Assembly (NCBI RefSeq): GCF_000003605.2
Contig: NW_003140815.1
Coordinates: 781,293-804,400 of the forward strand
DNA from: Saccoglossus kowalevskii
Taxonomy: Eukaryota > Hemichordata > Enteropneusta > Harrimaniidae
Reading direction: 5' to 3'
Length of the DNA stretch: 23,108 nucleotides
How positions within the stretch are numbered: the first letter of the stretch is position 1; each line of letters begins with the position of its first letter. Below are positions 1 through 10,636 of this stretch, in pieces. Made by a program: the position numbers and the translations under genes. The notes beneath the pieces were generated by a model. That model did not search any database and was not told the origin of the DNA. It saw nothing but the letters and a program-made list of their open reading frames with translations.

Positions 1-460
1 AAAATAAGGTATGAAAATACAATTATAGTACATGTTATTTTATCTTCACATTTATATACATACTTAAATTTAATTCTGCTTACAGTATTGCTCACAATGA
101 GGAGTTTGTACCCATGGAAACCTACATTCTGCTTCTTACAATTCAAAAAGTATTATGTGGACCTGCCAATAGCACCCTCTATCAAAACTATGTGGTTTGA
201 ATTGTACTGTCTACAAACAAAGAATGAATGATAAATAATAAGGTAGTTATAAATATGTGTGAGGTACATATGGTTCACAAACTTTGACCTTCGCATTCAA
301 CCTAGTACATGTTCTTTTTCATATACAACCTATGATTATTAATCTGTGTACTACTGAATTAAGTAAAACCAATCTACAGATGAAAGCATTGATTGATGTT
401 ATTAATATTAGTGTTTATGTGTCAATAAACCATATAGCCACAAGACTTGTTTTGGACCGA
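1..460. other. Downstream flank of moonraker, no gene seen
   Basis: AT-rich sequence beyond the likely poly(A) signal. A 94-codon plus-strand open frame (284-568) has no Met near its start and antisense-overlaps the 3' UTR; I see no splice or coding support for it. Confidence 0.4.
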
Positions 461-468
461 AATAGCAT

Positions 469-474
469 TTTATT
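469..474 (-). terminator. Probable poly(A) signal of moonraker
   Basis: TTTATT on the plus strand reads AATAAA on the minus strand, 287 nt past the stop codon. It is the first canonical hexamer after the coding region, apart from one at 772-767 that overlaps the last codons (AAT AAA GAA). The implied 3' UTR is about 300 nt. Confidence 0.5.
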
Positions 475-760
475 CTCTCATTTCCCCTCATATTGTGGTT
501 TGAGAGATCTGGAGAACAGTGGTTATGACAATGGGAGAGAAAAGAATACAAGGGCCAAATATTTATAAGCTATTTGACGCTGCAATCAATTGTTACTTCT
601 GCTTTTGACTTTGCATTTCCTGCCTATGGCACAATAATGTAAATTTGATATGACACTGCAAAGAGTTTTGTACAGCCGTGTGAATGATAATTACAGATCA
701 CTGAAGTGCATGATGACAGTCTAAAATCAACTACATATTTGTCATGCAATAATAAAATTC

Positions 761-872
761 CTATTCTTTATTGAACTCTGCAGTGTATACACCATCCACA
801 TATGACTCACAAACATCACCCATCTCCTTGGTAACTGCATCAAACAGATCATCTACAATCTCATCTGCAAGT
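761..872 (-). CDS. KIAA0753: Moonraker exon 15 (last coding exon)
   Basis: Acceptor ctcatcatttttcag before 872, stop TAG at 763-761; 36 residues. It encodes LADEIVDDLFDAVTKEMGDV followed by CESYVDGVYTAEF, matching human SEELVDEALGAVAAELQDM and CEDYAEAVFTSEF. It confirms that the C-terminus is complete. Confidence 0.93.
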
Positions 873-3800
873 CTGAAAAATGATGAGAAATTGTCTTTAA
901 AAGTAGGTTGAATAATTAATCAGGTAAACATATGCAATCAAACTAAAATGATACATAACCAGTTCTGTTGCATTTGAAACAAGTCAAAAAGGAATGAGTT
1001 ATGTATGACTGCGAAATGGTATCAGACAAGACACAAAGCTGACTGGAAAGTCAATGTTGTAATACACAGGGACTGTGTTGCATTATTCCAATTTATATGG
1101 TGACATTTAACAATACAGTAGATTTCGTTTAGATTAAGCACCAAAACTGAGAAAGATATAAAGCGATCTATATACCATAGTAATCCAAATATATAACATC
1201 CAAATGTTTACTTACTCAGATACAAGTTTCCATGGATCAAAACTGCCATATGATTGAGTTGATGTCCTCTTCAAATGATCATCAAATTTCTCTCGATAGT
1301 CATTGATTCGCTGCATTGATTCACTTGGTAAAAACAACGGAATCAAGTTTTTTTTTTGCTCAGTATTGTCATCTTTCACCTGCCTTTTATCTTTGCTTTG
1401 AGCATGCTTTGACAATTCTGGCTGAAGTCGACTGAAGTGTAATGATGTATACATTGGCACCTCATCGTCAGTACATCTGAAACGAAAAGTTAATAGCAAT
1501 TTTGTTATTTCTCTGACACCGATTGTCATGCAAAATAACAATAGTAGCAAGTTTAAGATAGAAACAAGAGTCAATTTTATGTTTTTCATAAATACACAAG
1601 GTTTAGCATAATTTTCGACAATTAACTCAAGTTTTGCAGGAAGCAGTATTTGTTTTTCGTTTTCTTGTTATGCCTGACTTCACAAGAAAGGCTGGCTGAC
1701 AGTTAGTACCTCCCAATTTTCACGACAGGTCATTGTCATTTGGTTTTCCTGATTCATACTTGGCTATTGTATTGTTCATGTTTGAATTCTATGGTTAATG
1801 AGTTAGAAGTCCATTCTGAAAGTGAGCTTTGCACTTTGTATCCACCCTACATGTGTTTTTTAAAATTCGTACAACGGGAGGTTGGTGTCTAGACGAACTC
1901 TCTCGTTCATCCGACATCTGAGACATAAAAGAGTTGCTCAACTTTAAGAGAATAACACAACTACATCATTATACCTCTCTAGTCTGTCTCCATCGACTGG
2001 TTTAATATTCAAACCGTCATCTTCTTCATCAGTTGCCGTGGCAACATAATCTGCTCTTTTAGATGACATATGTATAGGTTCCGGCTGAGAGTACACAAGT
2101 GTGCTCGATGGCACATTTTGTCTGTCAGTGGTTGTCAATGAATGACGCTTTTCTGGATCTACATATTGAACTTGGTTCCATCGTTGTCTTATTCTGTCCT
2201 CTTCCGTCTAAAAATAAAAAAAATGAATGAAAATATAGAATCCATTTTGCATACCATAACACACTCAGGTGATCTTCAAGAAGAAATCTACAGACAGAAG
2301 GATGCATATGAACGAACAAAGAACAACAGATTCAGTGGAGCTGAAAAGTAATGTATGTAGACATAATTTGCAATTAGCACTCACCTCCATCCTTTCCAGT
2401 CTCTGTAGAAGATTCTCTACTGTTGGCGCTTCCTGTATCGCGATAGCTCTCTGTTCCATTTCATTGTCATTCTCTATTTTCTGAAATTCCTTTGCAGTAT
2501 CTAAGAGTATATCCTCAAGTAACATTTCACTCAGCAGTTCTGCGTTAGCAGCAGCCTTCAAAAATAAAACAATAATTAATTGTAATTAAGACAGTCACAT
2601 AATTATCAAACTATAGCAATGGATACAGTTTCTGAAAGCTGATGCATAGGAGGATATTACAGAACATATTTGTATATTTCTTTGCTGAAGAGATTGAAAG
2701 CCTTCGCAAAGCTTCAAAATCAAAAATTTGGCTCCAATTTATGATTGTATACGTCTGAACACTTTGATGGTCTACGATTTATACTGTAATTGAGTGCTTG
2801 AATAAAATGTCTGAGACATTACACCTTGAATGCACAACTGATGAGTGTCAACTTATAGTGAACTGTCTGTTTGATTTGTATAGCAATTCTTGATGACATA
2901 TTTCCATCTGAGTGAGATGATAATACATATTTAAAGTTCAAAGTCCTTCAATGATTTCCGTTACATAATTCCAAGTAGAAGGCTAAACACATGATAACAC
3001 TTACTGCTTGTGAAGCCCTCTCTGATAAATTATATCTCAATGATTGTTGAGTAGTACGTTGTAATTCTCGATACTTGTCCGCTATTTCCTGCAATAAAAG
3101 AGTGAGTAGATTATAGCCTTTCAACCTGTCTATCTGATTATATGACTCAGTTGCAAACACAAGTTGAAATTTTTTAATGAATTGTCAGGCTTACACCAGA
3201 AACTCATTATTAGTCATAATAAGGCTATTGAGATCCTGTGAGATTCAGTTGAGGAAATGAGATCCACACAACTTTCTTCATCATATATTGCTCCATAATG
3301 ATGGACGCAATGACAGGACATAATGGGAAACTATCTGAGGGATTAACAAGAACAAATCACAAAACCTTTGTATTTAAGTCTATGAATAAAAATTGAAAGA
3401 TGATTTTTCTCAGTACAAATATTTGTTTTCCATAATAAAATATAATGTATTATTTATTGACTGTTATTTCCATACTTGATTTTGTATTTTACAGAAAATA
3501 TACATCAGCTGGAATACCAAAGGCAACTTTTTGTCACACATCCCCAAATTTAAACTGAATAACATGATGTATACATCTCCTATTGAATAACTGTTGTGCT
3601 TGAAATGTAACTGAACTGAAAGCATGCATGCACGATGCAAACAGGTTTATTTGTTCAAGTCAATCATTCACCACACCACCCCCAATCCCCCAGGAAGCCT
3701 TATTTTTCAAATCCATATTAACTAATAAAAGTTACTACAACATAGACAGAAAAACATTGTATGCTCACATCCGCTTGGTCTAATATAGGCTGTAATTTAT

Positions 3801-6800
3801 TTTTGAGCGTTTCCTCGGCATCAGTCAGTGCTTCTTTGTTTTTGTAAGTGTGTTTAACCTGCAAGCAAAACCATAATATACAATAGTCAAAACCTTTAAT
3901 ACATAATTAAACAAAAACAAGAGTTTTTCTAACATGTATTCTTGGATTAGCAGTTTAACAAAGGATGTAAACCATGCTTTTAACAGTAGATACTACTGAT
4001 GTACTGTAATGCCTACAGGGAGTTACTACTGGTAGATATTCAAATACTTTAACCTTTCCATTACAGACTTTCTTGGCCAAATTTTTCTGCACTTTTCTCT
4101 TATATTTTTCAATATTTCTGGAGCCAACAAACATACTTTGAGTCAATTTTTGGTTTTTACTCAAAAAATTTGTCCCAATCTTCTGAAGGAAAGTGCAGAA
4201 TATAAACAGGACTATTTTACGAATTTGTGAAAAAAAGATGGAACTGGCGGTGAAAAGGTTGAAGTACTATAGTCACCGCACATTGTCATGTTTCATACGA
4301 GTTCCATAACAATGTGTACATACATGAAATATGAACATGTGACAACTGTACTTCCTTACCGAGTGACCATCGACTTTACACACAATCAATTTGGGGTGTT
4401 TAAGTCATGTGACAAAGCTAGTACACAGGATTGGCCAAATAAACATCTGGACAGTGGGTGGTCTAGATGAAACGCAACAAAACATGGCAAAGTATAGCCA
4501 ATGTCCACAATTTACTTACGGGAGACATTCCAATACTTGGATCCATGCACAAACGTCTTGGGCTTCTAATACCGGAGCCAAGATCCCCTAAGAGACTCAA
4601 TTCACCCACAGGTCTGACACCTTTGGCTTTGCTGCTAGGACTACCAGGTGGGGACCATATTGGTCTTGGGTCAGGCACCTCTGTATACGGTTCCCTATGC
4701 ACTGTCTTCACTTTCATTTTGGAAGCCACAGTGGCTTCTGTGAAGTGTGGATGGTCAATATCAGGGATGGTTGGTTTGATGGTTTTCTTAAACTGTGATT
4801 GTGAAATGAAAATATACTTAATGTTACAAAAGCATACAACCAAATGTGTGATACATTCATTAAATGATGAAGATAAAAATTCCATTATTAAAAGGGAACA
4901 ATGAAACTGCATCCCAGAGCTGGAGATGCAATGCAATGCACATTACTTCGCATCGCATCGCTTCGCATCACATCAAATCACATCACATCATATTCGATCC
5001 TAATGTATTTTAATCCAATCATCTATTTTGCAGGACCCACATGTTTAATAAATTTACTCGATATTATTAGTTGCTTGCAATCATATAAGCTGTTATAACA
5101 ATATAAATAAATAGGCAATGACTATTAAGCTACTGAACCAGTTCCAATCCAGCAAATGAATATGTAAATCATATGCAAATTATGCACATTTTCGTTGGTG
5201 GAAAGCCTTGAACTTACCCTAAGGTTTTGTGGTAATAATACACTGGTTTTGTCTGTAGATGGTTTGAACACTGTTGGATGTGAACTCTGCACTGGTTTAT
5301 GTTTAGTTGCTGCATATTTGGCCTGAGACTTTCTTGGTTTTGGTGGCTCCCTTCTTCCTGACTCATCAGCTGCTCTCAACAAAGCTGCTATGCCAGCTCT
5401 GATAGCGGCATCACGTTCTGGCGTGTCATGAGATTCCGCTGCAATGAAAAAAAAAAATATAAATATTCTTACAATACTCAAAAACTATTAACTATTTTTA
5501 TTTAGATGGGGACTTCTTGCCTATTATTGCACAGATCCCTGTCTTTATCCACGTATTTAAACAATAATGAATCCACAACAGCATCATATTGGACGAGAAG
5601 AAGAGTTTAAATAAGATAATTATTGCATCTCCAAATGTGGTGGGAGATTTATTATTATTATAAATCACCACCATGAGAATTAAACAAATAAATAAATAGA
5701 GATTTACATTATCCAGCACCGCGAATTAAAAGTATATCATAAATACTCTAATATAGGTGTCAGGGAGGAGTGAAAGGGCTTATTTTGGTTCTAAAATAGC
5801 TGTTGATAATGAAAAGTAAAGTCTAGAAAAAGTTCCAAATAAAATGCATTACTTAGTAGCAAATGATCATGATAGCATAACCCGGTCATGCTGCTTGTTT
5901 TTTGAAGTGTTGCAAATGTTGTAACATACAAAAAATCAATTCCCTGGATTGTTATGAGATTTGAGTAAAACTCAATTTCATCGTAAGCCAATGTTTTCAG
6001 TCAAAAGCAATACAATATTCGCAATGTTTTTCCCCATATGCAGTCAAGCTAATGATTAACCAATCGGAATGCTGATAGTGCCAATGTGTTTGAATCACCA
6101 TAGCTCATTTAAATATATTAATGATGGTTCAGTGATCTCACTGAATGGTGAATGCAACATGGAAGAAATCTACCAATGTTGTAGTATAATCTTTTGGCAC
6201 TGATTTTGGTGGGAAAACAGCATATTTTTTTTAAGTAAAAAAATTAGTAGTTTTTAAAAAATAAACTAAGCATTGAAAAATACATTTAACGATGATACAA
6301 TGTAACAGCTCATTGTTGAAACATTACCCAGTCATGCTAGTCACAATAATCATTGTACTCTTGAATAGGCATAAGTGACTATGATAAATCTAAATTGGAC
6401 TCTAATTTAGGGGTCAGATTGAAATATGTCGGCTAAAAGATTATTTAGGGTAATATAATAATTAGTTTTTTTAAATGAACTGGGAGTATGAATTAATAGA
6501 GACAGTGAAATAATAGTGTTTTTATGGTAGGTCTTATTTTGTGAAAGGCCAGGGGACGAAGTTGACTTTGACATTCAATGGTTTATTGACCCATGTCTTG
6601 TGATAGGAATGCAAAGATAAATCCCTATGGAATGTGTGTGTGTGCAATGCTGAGTTGCTTTTACAATGTAATTAGAATACATGATCTCTTACATGTATCT
6701 GTACAATGTAGATGCAGTACATGTATTTTGTACTACATTCTGTTTACAGTAATGTTATTCATCTTACCTCTTTGCCTGGCGACATCTTGTCGTAGTCTGT

Positions 6801-9800
6801 CTACTGTTTTTATCCCCGGCCTTTGGTACAAGGTTTCTTGAACTAAAGGAGTTGACTTGATTTGTTTGGTTTTCTCTGAAAAAAAATAGAACACAAGGAT
6901 TGGAATTGGATTTTATGTTTACAGTTAAGTAAATATTTGTCAACTTGAACAAAATATACCAGAATAGTGTTGGTGGTGGCTAAACTTGATTTTGGTGATT
7001 TTTTTTACATCTAAACTCAGAATTGGATCGTGAAACATACATATGTCAATCAATCATAAATATTTACAAAAGGCCCTGATATAAAAATTAGGTTCTGTCG
7101 AAAGGCGCTGAGAGAGTTTTTCCACACTGTAAGATTTGTTGAATAAATATGTTTCCATATGTGTTATGTGAGCCATATTATTGAGGCATGTCAGATATAG
7201 ATTTTGACAAACACAAATATTTTAACATAACTCACAAACTCAGAGCAATATTTTCCCTTAATTACAATTCTAATTCTGAAAGACATGACAAGACTCACTT
7301 TTATTTTTCTTCTTCTTCTGCTTCACCCTTTCTCTCAGCCAGTCATTTCTCCCTTCCCATAGTTCCCTCTCAGGATGGCTATTAAACTGACTGTCATGGA
7401 AGTCACCCAGTAGTTGCCTTCTAGAGCCGTGTTTGCTGCTCATAAAATCACTGTCTGATATGAACGATGGGGAACGCAGCTGGTGACTGAATAACTCATG
7501 TTCGTTCTGTTTCATTTAAAAAGACAGAATATACAAATATGACATCAATCTTGGATCAACCTCTTTTAGCGTGTTCAACTCCAAGGAAGATTTTAACTTG
7601 TTGGAAAGAGTTCCTCATGCACCCCCATCGCTAGCTCGAACCTTACCCCAACCCTCCAGCACTCCTCCCAATTTAATTGTATACGCTCCTCCTAAGGACA
7701 CCTACAGTTTTCTAGACATTTACAATTGAACTGGGGGCAGGGGTGATCATTAGAGTTAGGGTTAGGGGTGGGATTGCAAAAAGAACTCTTTTCCTTGGGT
7801 CTACTGATTCAGAAAACCATATAGCATTCACTATGCTATCGGTGATCGACTGACAATAGCCAGTAATGGCAGTGAAGAGGTCAAAATCAAATCAACTGAT
7901 CACTTACTTTTGGAACCTTCAATATCATATCCGGAACACCTGATTCACCAATCTCCAGCTGGGCGCATACCATGGATAGTTGCTTGATGAGTGCAGACAG
8001 TTCATTGTACACCTTTGGTAATCCACTTTTACTATCGGGATGTGATGGCATATGGTGAATGAAGGTTTGCAATGCTCTTACTGCCCCGCGATGTGCTGCT
8101 GCTAGCCTCGTCAATGTACGACTCTAAAAAGGTACAAGAACAATGAGCAACCATTAGAAGCTAGGTAATTCCACAGCATGCAAAGGATTCTGGGTAATTC
8201 CACATCATGCAAAAAAGCAAGTTTGACATCATGCATTTAAGAAATAAAAAAAAAATACCTTTTGTGAATGACTGACACTATCTGGTCCAGTTTGTATTAA
8301 TTCATCTTGTATTTCACGAACCTAGAAAGATAAAACACAAATTGTAAACGTATTTATATCTTTTGTTAAAACAAAGATCAGATGAAAATAACGTAGTATC
8401 AAACCACGACTAATAAATTCAAGGCATGTATAAGGTGAGTTTCTGTATGAGGCATTTTTCTTTCATCTGCCTACTAACCTGATCACACAATGGTTGTGGA
8501 AGGTTTTTAAATCTGGAAATTTAATTTCAGGGAGATTCAAGTTGACATAAATCATTGTATATTCAGTGTTTGCAATGCATTAGAATCACAGCATTATTAC
8601 TATGTTTGATATACATGTAATACAATTAAACAGTTTTGAGAAAGAAAATTAACAGGCGTCAAGATGATATGATATTCTATGAATGTATTAGATGAAATTT
8701 ATTTTTACATTCAGCGATGCTAGAGATCCAGTTCTGGAATGGATGAATGCGTGATTTTTGAGCAGTTTTGTATCCAATTTAAATTGCTTATTATGCATGC
8801 ACAACTGGAGATGAGAAGTGAAGGGGGGGGGGGGTCATATAAAATAACTTACTTGTTGTTGAAGAGCATACAGTAATCTAGCGTTCCTACTCGCCTGCTC
8901 CGACTGCCGAGATAGCTTTCTGGCAGCCATTTCACCATCACTCGTTACATCAGGTTTTACTGGGAGTATTTTGTCTTCATCAACTGTGTCATCTATGAAA
9001 AATAAAATTATACACAGGTAAACATATATAACTTAAAAAACTTTGCTTACATGTCATGTGTTGATGTTTTGCAAAGGTTTTTGTCATCAACAATTTGTTG
9101 AGAACAAAAATATAGTACAACTGATCTATCTAGCAGAATGTGAACTAAACAGGCACTTTCCAACTAAGCAATGATAATTTTTCTGATATTTAAAAAAAAA
9201 TATATCATAATAATACCTTTTGTTGACAGCTGATCAATCTTCTGAATATAGTACCTCAACTCTTTCCTCAGCCGTCGTATCTCCTTTGCTTGTTTTGTCG
9301 CTGGGCTATCAGTGTCTCTTTCTGGATATGCTGCACCATCTATTCTACTGGATTGGTATGGACGTTGCATATGAACTTGTACAGTGTTCTCCTTTGCAGA
9401 GTCTTTGACCTTGGTGGACCGTAGATGTCGGTCTTTGAGCTTTGGTCTTGAAGTCTGTGTTTCAGATGACTTCACATCACTTCCACGAAACCTCTCCTCA
9501 AGCTTTACATGAGAGCTTTTTGTTTTTTCTTTTGCTTTTTTCTGTTTGAGTTTTTGTTTATATTCCTTGCTGTATGTGACCTTTGTCTTCTTAGGGGATT
9601 CCATCTCGTGATATTGCGCAATGTTGAATCCCTGTCCTAGTAGTTTTCTTTTGATATCCCTTTTAACCAGCCTCATTGCAAGCGACATTTTATCCTCGGA
9701 GATGACAGAAAATTTCAAAGGGGAAAAACGTGGTCTATGATCTCTAGTCCTGTGTGGCGAGCCCAACTTTTCAATGACAATTGGTCCTGGTTTGAGACTC

Positions 9801-10003
9801 CTCGTTGTCAGGTTTGTCGGGTCCGCGGGAGCATCAAGATTGAACTGTAACTGATTTTGGTGATAATGTGCATGTTTTGGAATGACATCATTTGGAACCG
9901 CAAAAAGTGATTTTTGAATTATACCTTGCTGATATGGTTTATACGTCTGATCACTAGGAACAGTGAAATCTAGCTGGTTTCTTTGCATGACTTTGCCTGC
10001 CAT
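761..10003 (-). CDS. KIAA0753: Protein moonraker (KIAA0753/MNR/OFIP orthologue), complete 14-exon coding region
   Basis: Joining 10003-9217, 8992-8853, 8321-8259, 8123-7908, 7506-7299, 6875-6768, 5438-5218, 4792-4520, 3858-3769, 3088-3005, 2555-2385, 2207-1975, 1476-1216 and 872-761 gives 2967 nt, 988 codons plus TAG, with every intron GT-AG and every phase compatible. Landmarks shared with human moonraker (recalled, not searched): NQLQFN at residues 50-55, IEKL at 77-80, FSVISEDKMSLAMRLVKRD at 98-116, LLYALQQQ then VREIQ at 302-314, LAAAHRGAVRALQ from 337, RQRWNQVQYVDP near 794, and YGSFDPW followed by an acidic tail at the C-terminus. Known role of the family: binds OFD1 and FOR20 at centriolar satellites and distal centrioles, is needed for centriole duplication and ciliogenesis, and causes OFD/Joubert-type ciliopathies when mutated in humans. 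Two paired WLDAETS repeats I recall in the human protein were not found here. The ATG is the first in frame; the upstream frame has a stop in exon 1. Confidence 0.93.
1216..1476 (-). CDS. KIAA0753: Moonraker exon 14
   Basis: 261 nt, acceptor ttttcgtttcag, donor gtaagt, phase 2 at both ends. It encodes PLFLPSESMQRINDYREKF and YGSFDPWKLVS, the equivalent of human [20 protein letters not shown] and VGSFNPWLIAES. This is the conserved C-terminal module of the family. Confidence 0.93.
1975..2207 (-). CDS. KIAA0753: Moonraker exon 13
   Basis: 233 nt, phase 0 in, phase 2 out, acceptor tttatttttag, donor gtataa. The opening TEEDRIRQRWNQVQYVDP aligns with human YQESVRQRYNKIAYADP. A Ser/Thr/Asp-rich linker follows. 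The exon contains a perfect X-box-like word at 2032-2045, probably coincidental. Confidence 0.9.
2385..2555 (-). CDS. KIAA0753: Moonraker exon 12
   Basis: 57 codons, phase 0-0, acceptor tttttgaag, donor gtgagt. It begins with an Ala run and ends TVENLLQRLERME, which lines up with human DLEIMMRRMEEME. Predicted to be a coiled coil rich in Glu and Leu. Confidence 0.88.
3005..3088 (-). CDS. KIAA0753: Moonraker exon 11
   Basis: 28 codons, phase 0-0, acceptor ttttattgcag, donor gtaagt. It encodes a charged helix beginning EIADKYRELQRTTQQ. Support is splice signals and phase agreement with exons 10 and 12; similarity to human is weak. Confidence 0.8.
3769..3858 (-). CDS. KIAA0753: Moonraker exon 10
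   Basis: 30 codons, phase 0-0, acceptor ttgcttgcag, donor gtgagc. Its second half, ALTDAEETLKNKLQPILDQA, aligns with human VEEAVLDRLKPLLVKA. It is helical and highly charged. Confidence 0.87.
4520..4792 (-). CDS. KIAA0753: Moonraker exon 9 (Pro/Ser-rich)
   Basis: 91 codons, phase 0-0, acceptor caatcacag, donor gtaagt. It contains PDPRPIWSPPGSPSSKAK, comparable to human KAPWIPPNPTSPPASPK, then a Gly/Pro-rich loop ending MDPSIGMSP. It is likely a disordered, phosphorylatable segment (several Ser-Pro). A 145-codon plus-strand frame overlaps it and is an antisense shadow. Confidence 0.88.
4948..4992. repeat. 5-bp microsatellite (CRCAT)n
   Basis: Nine imperfect units of CGCAT/CACAT in moonraker intron 8, preceded by a short GCAAT repeat. 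Simple sequence, likely polymorphic. Confidence 0.8.
5218..5438 (-). CDS. KIAA0753: Moonraker exon 8
   Basis: 221 nt, acceptor in a long T run ending cattgcag, donor gtaagt; phase 1 in, phase 0 out. It encodes a short amphipathic helix (TPERDAAIRAGIAALLRAA) followed by a basic, Pro/Ser/Lys-rich linker. Assignment rests on splice signals and phase; I do not recall a clear counterpart in human. Confidence 0.83.
5439..6767 (-). other. Moonraker intron 7, largest internal intron, no recognised content
   Basis: 1329 nt of AT-rich sequence bounded by the exon 7 donor and exon 8 acceptor. No additional conserved exon, mobile element ends or RNA gene were recognised. The other introns longer than 300 nt (873-1215, 1477-1974, 2556-3004, 3089-3768, 3859-4519, 4793-5217, 6876-7298, 7507-7907, 8322-8852) are likewise empty apart from the simple and tandem repeats listed separately. 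Confidence 0.5.
6768..6875 (-). CDS. KIAA0753: Moonraker exon 7
   Basis: 108 nt, acceptor ttttttttcag, donor gtaaga. Of the three frames, the one fixed by its neighbours (two leading bases complete a Lys codon) reads KTKQIKSTPLVQETLYQRPG and then a charged helix with VDRLRQDVARQR. One other frame is also open but does not match the flanking phases. It belongs to the weakly conserved middle of the protein. Confidence 0.82.
7299..7506 (-). CDS. KIAA0753: Moonraker exon 6
   Basis: 208 nt, phase 0 in and phase 1 out, acceptor aaatgaaacag, donor gtgagt. It encodes a polar, low-conservation linker rich in His, Ser and Arg, ending in a strongly basic run (KQKKKKNK) that continues into exon 7. It is supported by phase agreement on both sides and by splice signals rather than by similarity. 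Confidence 0.82.
7908..8123 (-). CDS. KIAA0753: Moonraker exon 5 (LAAAHRG core)
   Basis: A 72-codon exon, phase 0-0, acceptor ctttttag, donor gtaagt. It starts SRTLTRLAAAHRGAVRALQ, against human AMSKLAAAHRGAIRALQ, and continues through LIKQLSMV and GVPDMIL (human LIRQLSLC and SVPDVVI). This is the most conserved block of the protein in the window, a helical segment in the centre of the family alignment. Confidence 0.95.
8164..8221. repeat. 29-bp tandem duplication
   Basis: GGTAATTCCACAGCATGCAAA at 8164 recurs at 8193 as GGTAATTCCACATCATGCAAA, a period of 29 nt. It lies in moonraker intron 4, 36 nt beyond the exon 5 acceptor. Confidence 0.65.
8259..8321 (-). CDS. KIAA0753: Moonraker exon 4
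   Basis: A 63-nt (21-codon) exon, phase 0-0, acceptor tttctag and donor gtattt. It encodes VREIQDELIQTGPDSVSHSQK, minus nothing at either edge; human reads [21 protein letters not shown] at this point. It is small enough to be missed by automatic prediction, but conservation supports it. Confidence 0.9.
8823..8834. repeat. Poly-G run (12 G)
   Basis: A mononucleotide tract in moonraker intron 3, 19 nt from the exon 3 donor. On the transcribed strand this is a C12 run close to the splice site; its length is likely unstable and hard to sequence. Confidence 0.8.
8853..8992 (-). CDS. KIAA0753: Moonraker exon 3
   Basis: Acceptor ttttcatag before 8992, donor gtaagt after 8853; 140 nt, enters in phase 1 and leaves in phase 0. 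The translation ends SEQASRNARLLYALQQQ, aligning with human RQEQAARSARMLYVLQQQ, which makes this one of the best anchors for the gene assignment. Confidence 0.92.
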
Positions 10004-10018
10004 GGTTGTGTTACGACA
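9217..10018 (-). CDS. KIAA0753: Moonraker exon 2 (first coding exon)
   Basis: The acceptor is ttctgtcttccacag before 10018, followed by 15 nt of leader and the ATG at 10003. Coding continues to 9217 (donor gtatta, phase 1). It encodes residues 1-262: the conserved N-terminal NQLQFN/IEKL block, the FSVISED helix, a Lys-rich stretch near residues 165-185, and a terminal helix RRLRKELRYYIQKIDQLSTK likely to form a coiled coil. In human this region corresponds to the N-terminal part ending with SSCIHKIEEVTKK. Confidence 0.93.
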
Positions 10019-10132
10019 CTGTGGAAGACAGAAAAAAAAGCTCATTAAACATTGTGCATCACTTTAATACTTCATCACTGCATACATATATTTGGTATGT
10101 GACCGCACCCAACAGCTGCCACCGTGAATACA

Positions 10133-10146
10133 GTTTCCATGCCAAC
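10133..10146 (+). promoter_or_regulatory. X-box-like RFX site, one mismatch
   Basis: GTTTCCATGCCAAC differs from the ciliary X-box consensus RYYNYYATRRNRAC at one position. It is in moonraker intron 1, 115 bp before the coding exon. Such single sites arise by chance fairly often. Confidence 0.3.
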
Positions 10147-10263
10147 AACTAATACTAATGATGACATTGTCAGTTGAGAATAATCCATACAGTTTTCACA
10201 TCACCATTTTCTGGTTAACCTTAAAACATTTTTTGAAAGTTCAGTGTGGGAATAAAATTGAAC

Positions 10264-10401
10264 TACTGTGAATCATTTTCACTGCTAAATATTATAGCCA
10301 TTTGAGAATGTTTATGAAGACATTCACTGCTACAAGATCTTCACTGACTCTCAAAATTCACAAAAATTTGACTCATGTCAAATTAAAGTTGTCTTACAGT
10401 A
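10264..10401. mobile_element. Degenerate palindromic MITE (TACTGT family)
   Basis: Starts TACTGTGAATCATTTTCACTGC and ends CTTACAGTA, 138 bp, in moonraker intron 1. Its ends resemble the better-preserved copies at 10637 and 20008. Its interior also has inverted pieces (TTGAGAATG versus ACTCTCAAAA). It is diverged, so boundaries are approximate. Confidence 0.4.
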
Positions 10402-10636
10402 TTACATTCATATTTCCAGTTAAATACATGTAATTTACATTTATTATAAACTTTCAAGAAATTGATCAAGCTTGATGAAGAAATGCTTATGCACAAGACT
10501 GTACAAAAATCAACGTGAAACTAAATTGATCAAGCAGTGGAGATACCTTCACATATTCTCATCCTTGATATTGAATAGTTGTTGTCATGGAAATGATATT
10601 CACAGTAACAGCTGTTGGGTGCAGCCACATACCAAA

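Noticed and set aside
284-568. 94-codon plus-strand open frame
   Set aside because: No Met near its start, antisense to the moonraker 3' UTR, no recognisable domain or splice signals.
2032-2045. Perfect X-box-like GTTGCCGTGGCAAC
   Set aside because: It lies inside coding exon 13 (Val-Ala-Thr-Ala-Thr) near the 3' end of the gene; codon choice explains it and a regulatory role there is unlikely.
4467-4904. 145-codon plus-strand open frame
   Set aside because: Antisense shadow of moonraker exon 9, which has conserved protein features and proper splice sites.
7755-7775. TTAGGG telomere-like repeat
   Set aside because: Only two units in a G-rich stretch; not an interstitial telomeric array.
8473-8507. 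Possible extra moonraker exon on the minus strand (tttccag acceptor, gttagt donor, FKNLPQPLCDQ)
   Set aside because: It is 34 nt, would break the phase 0 junction between exons 3 and 4, and human moonraker joins QQQ directly to VKEIQ.
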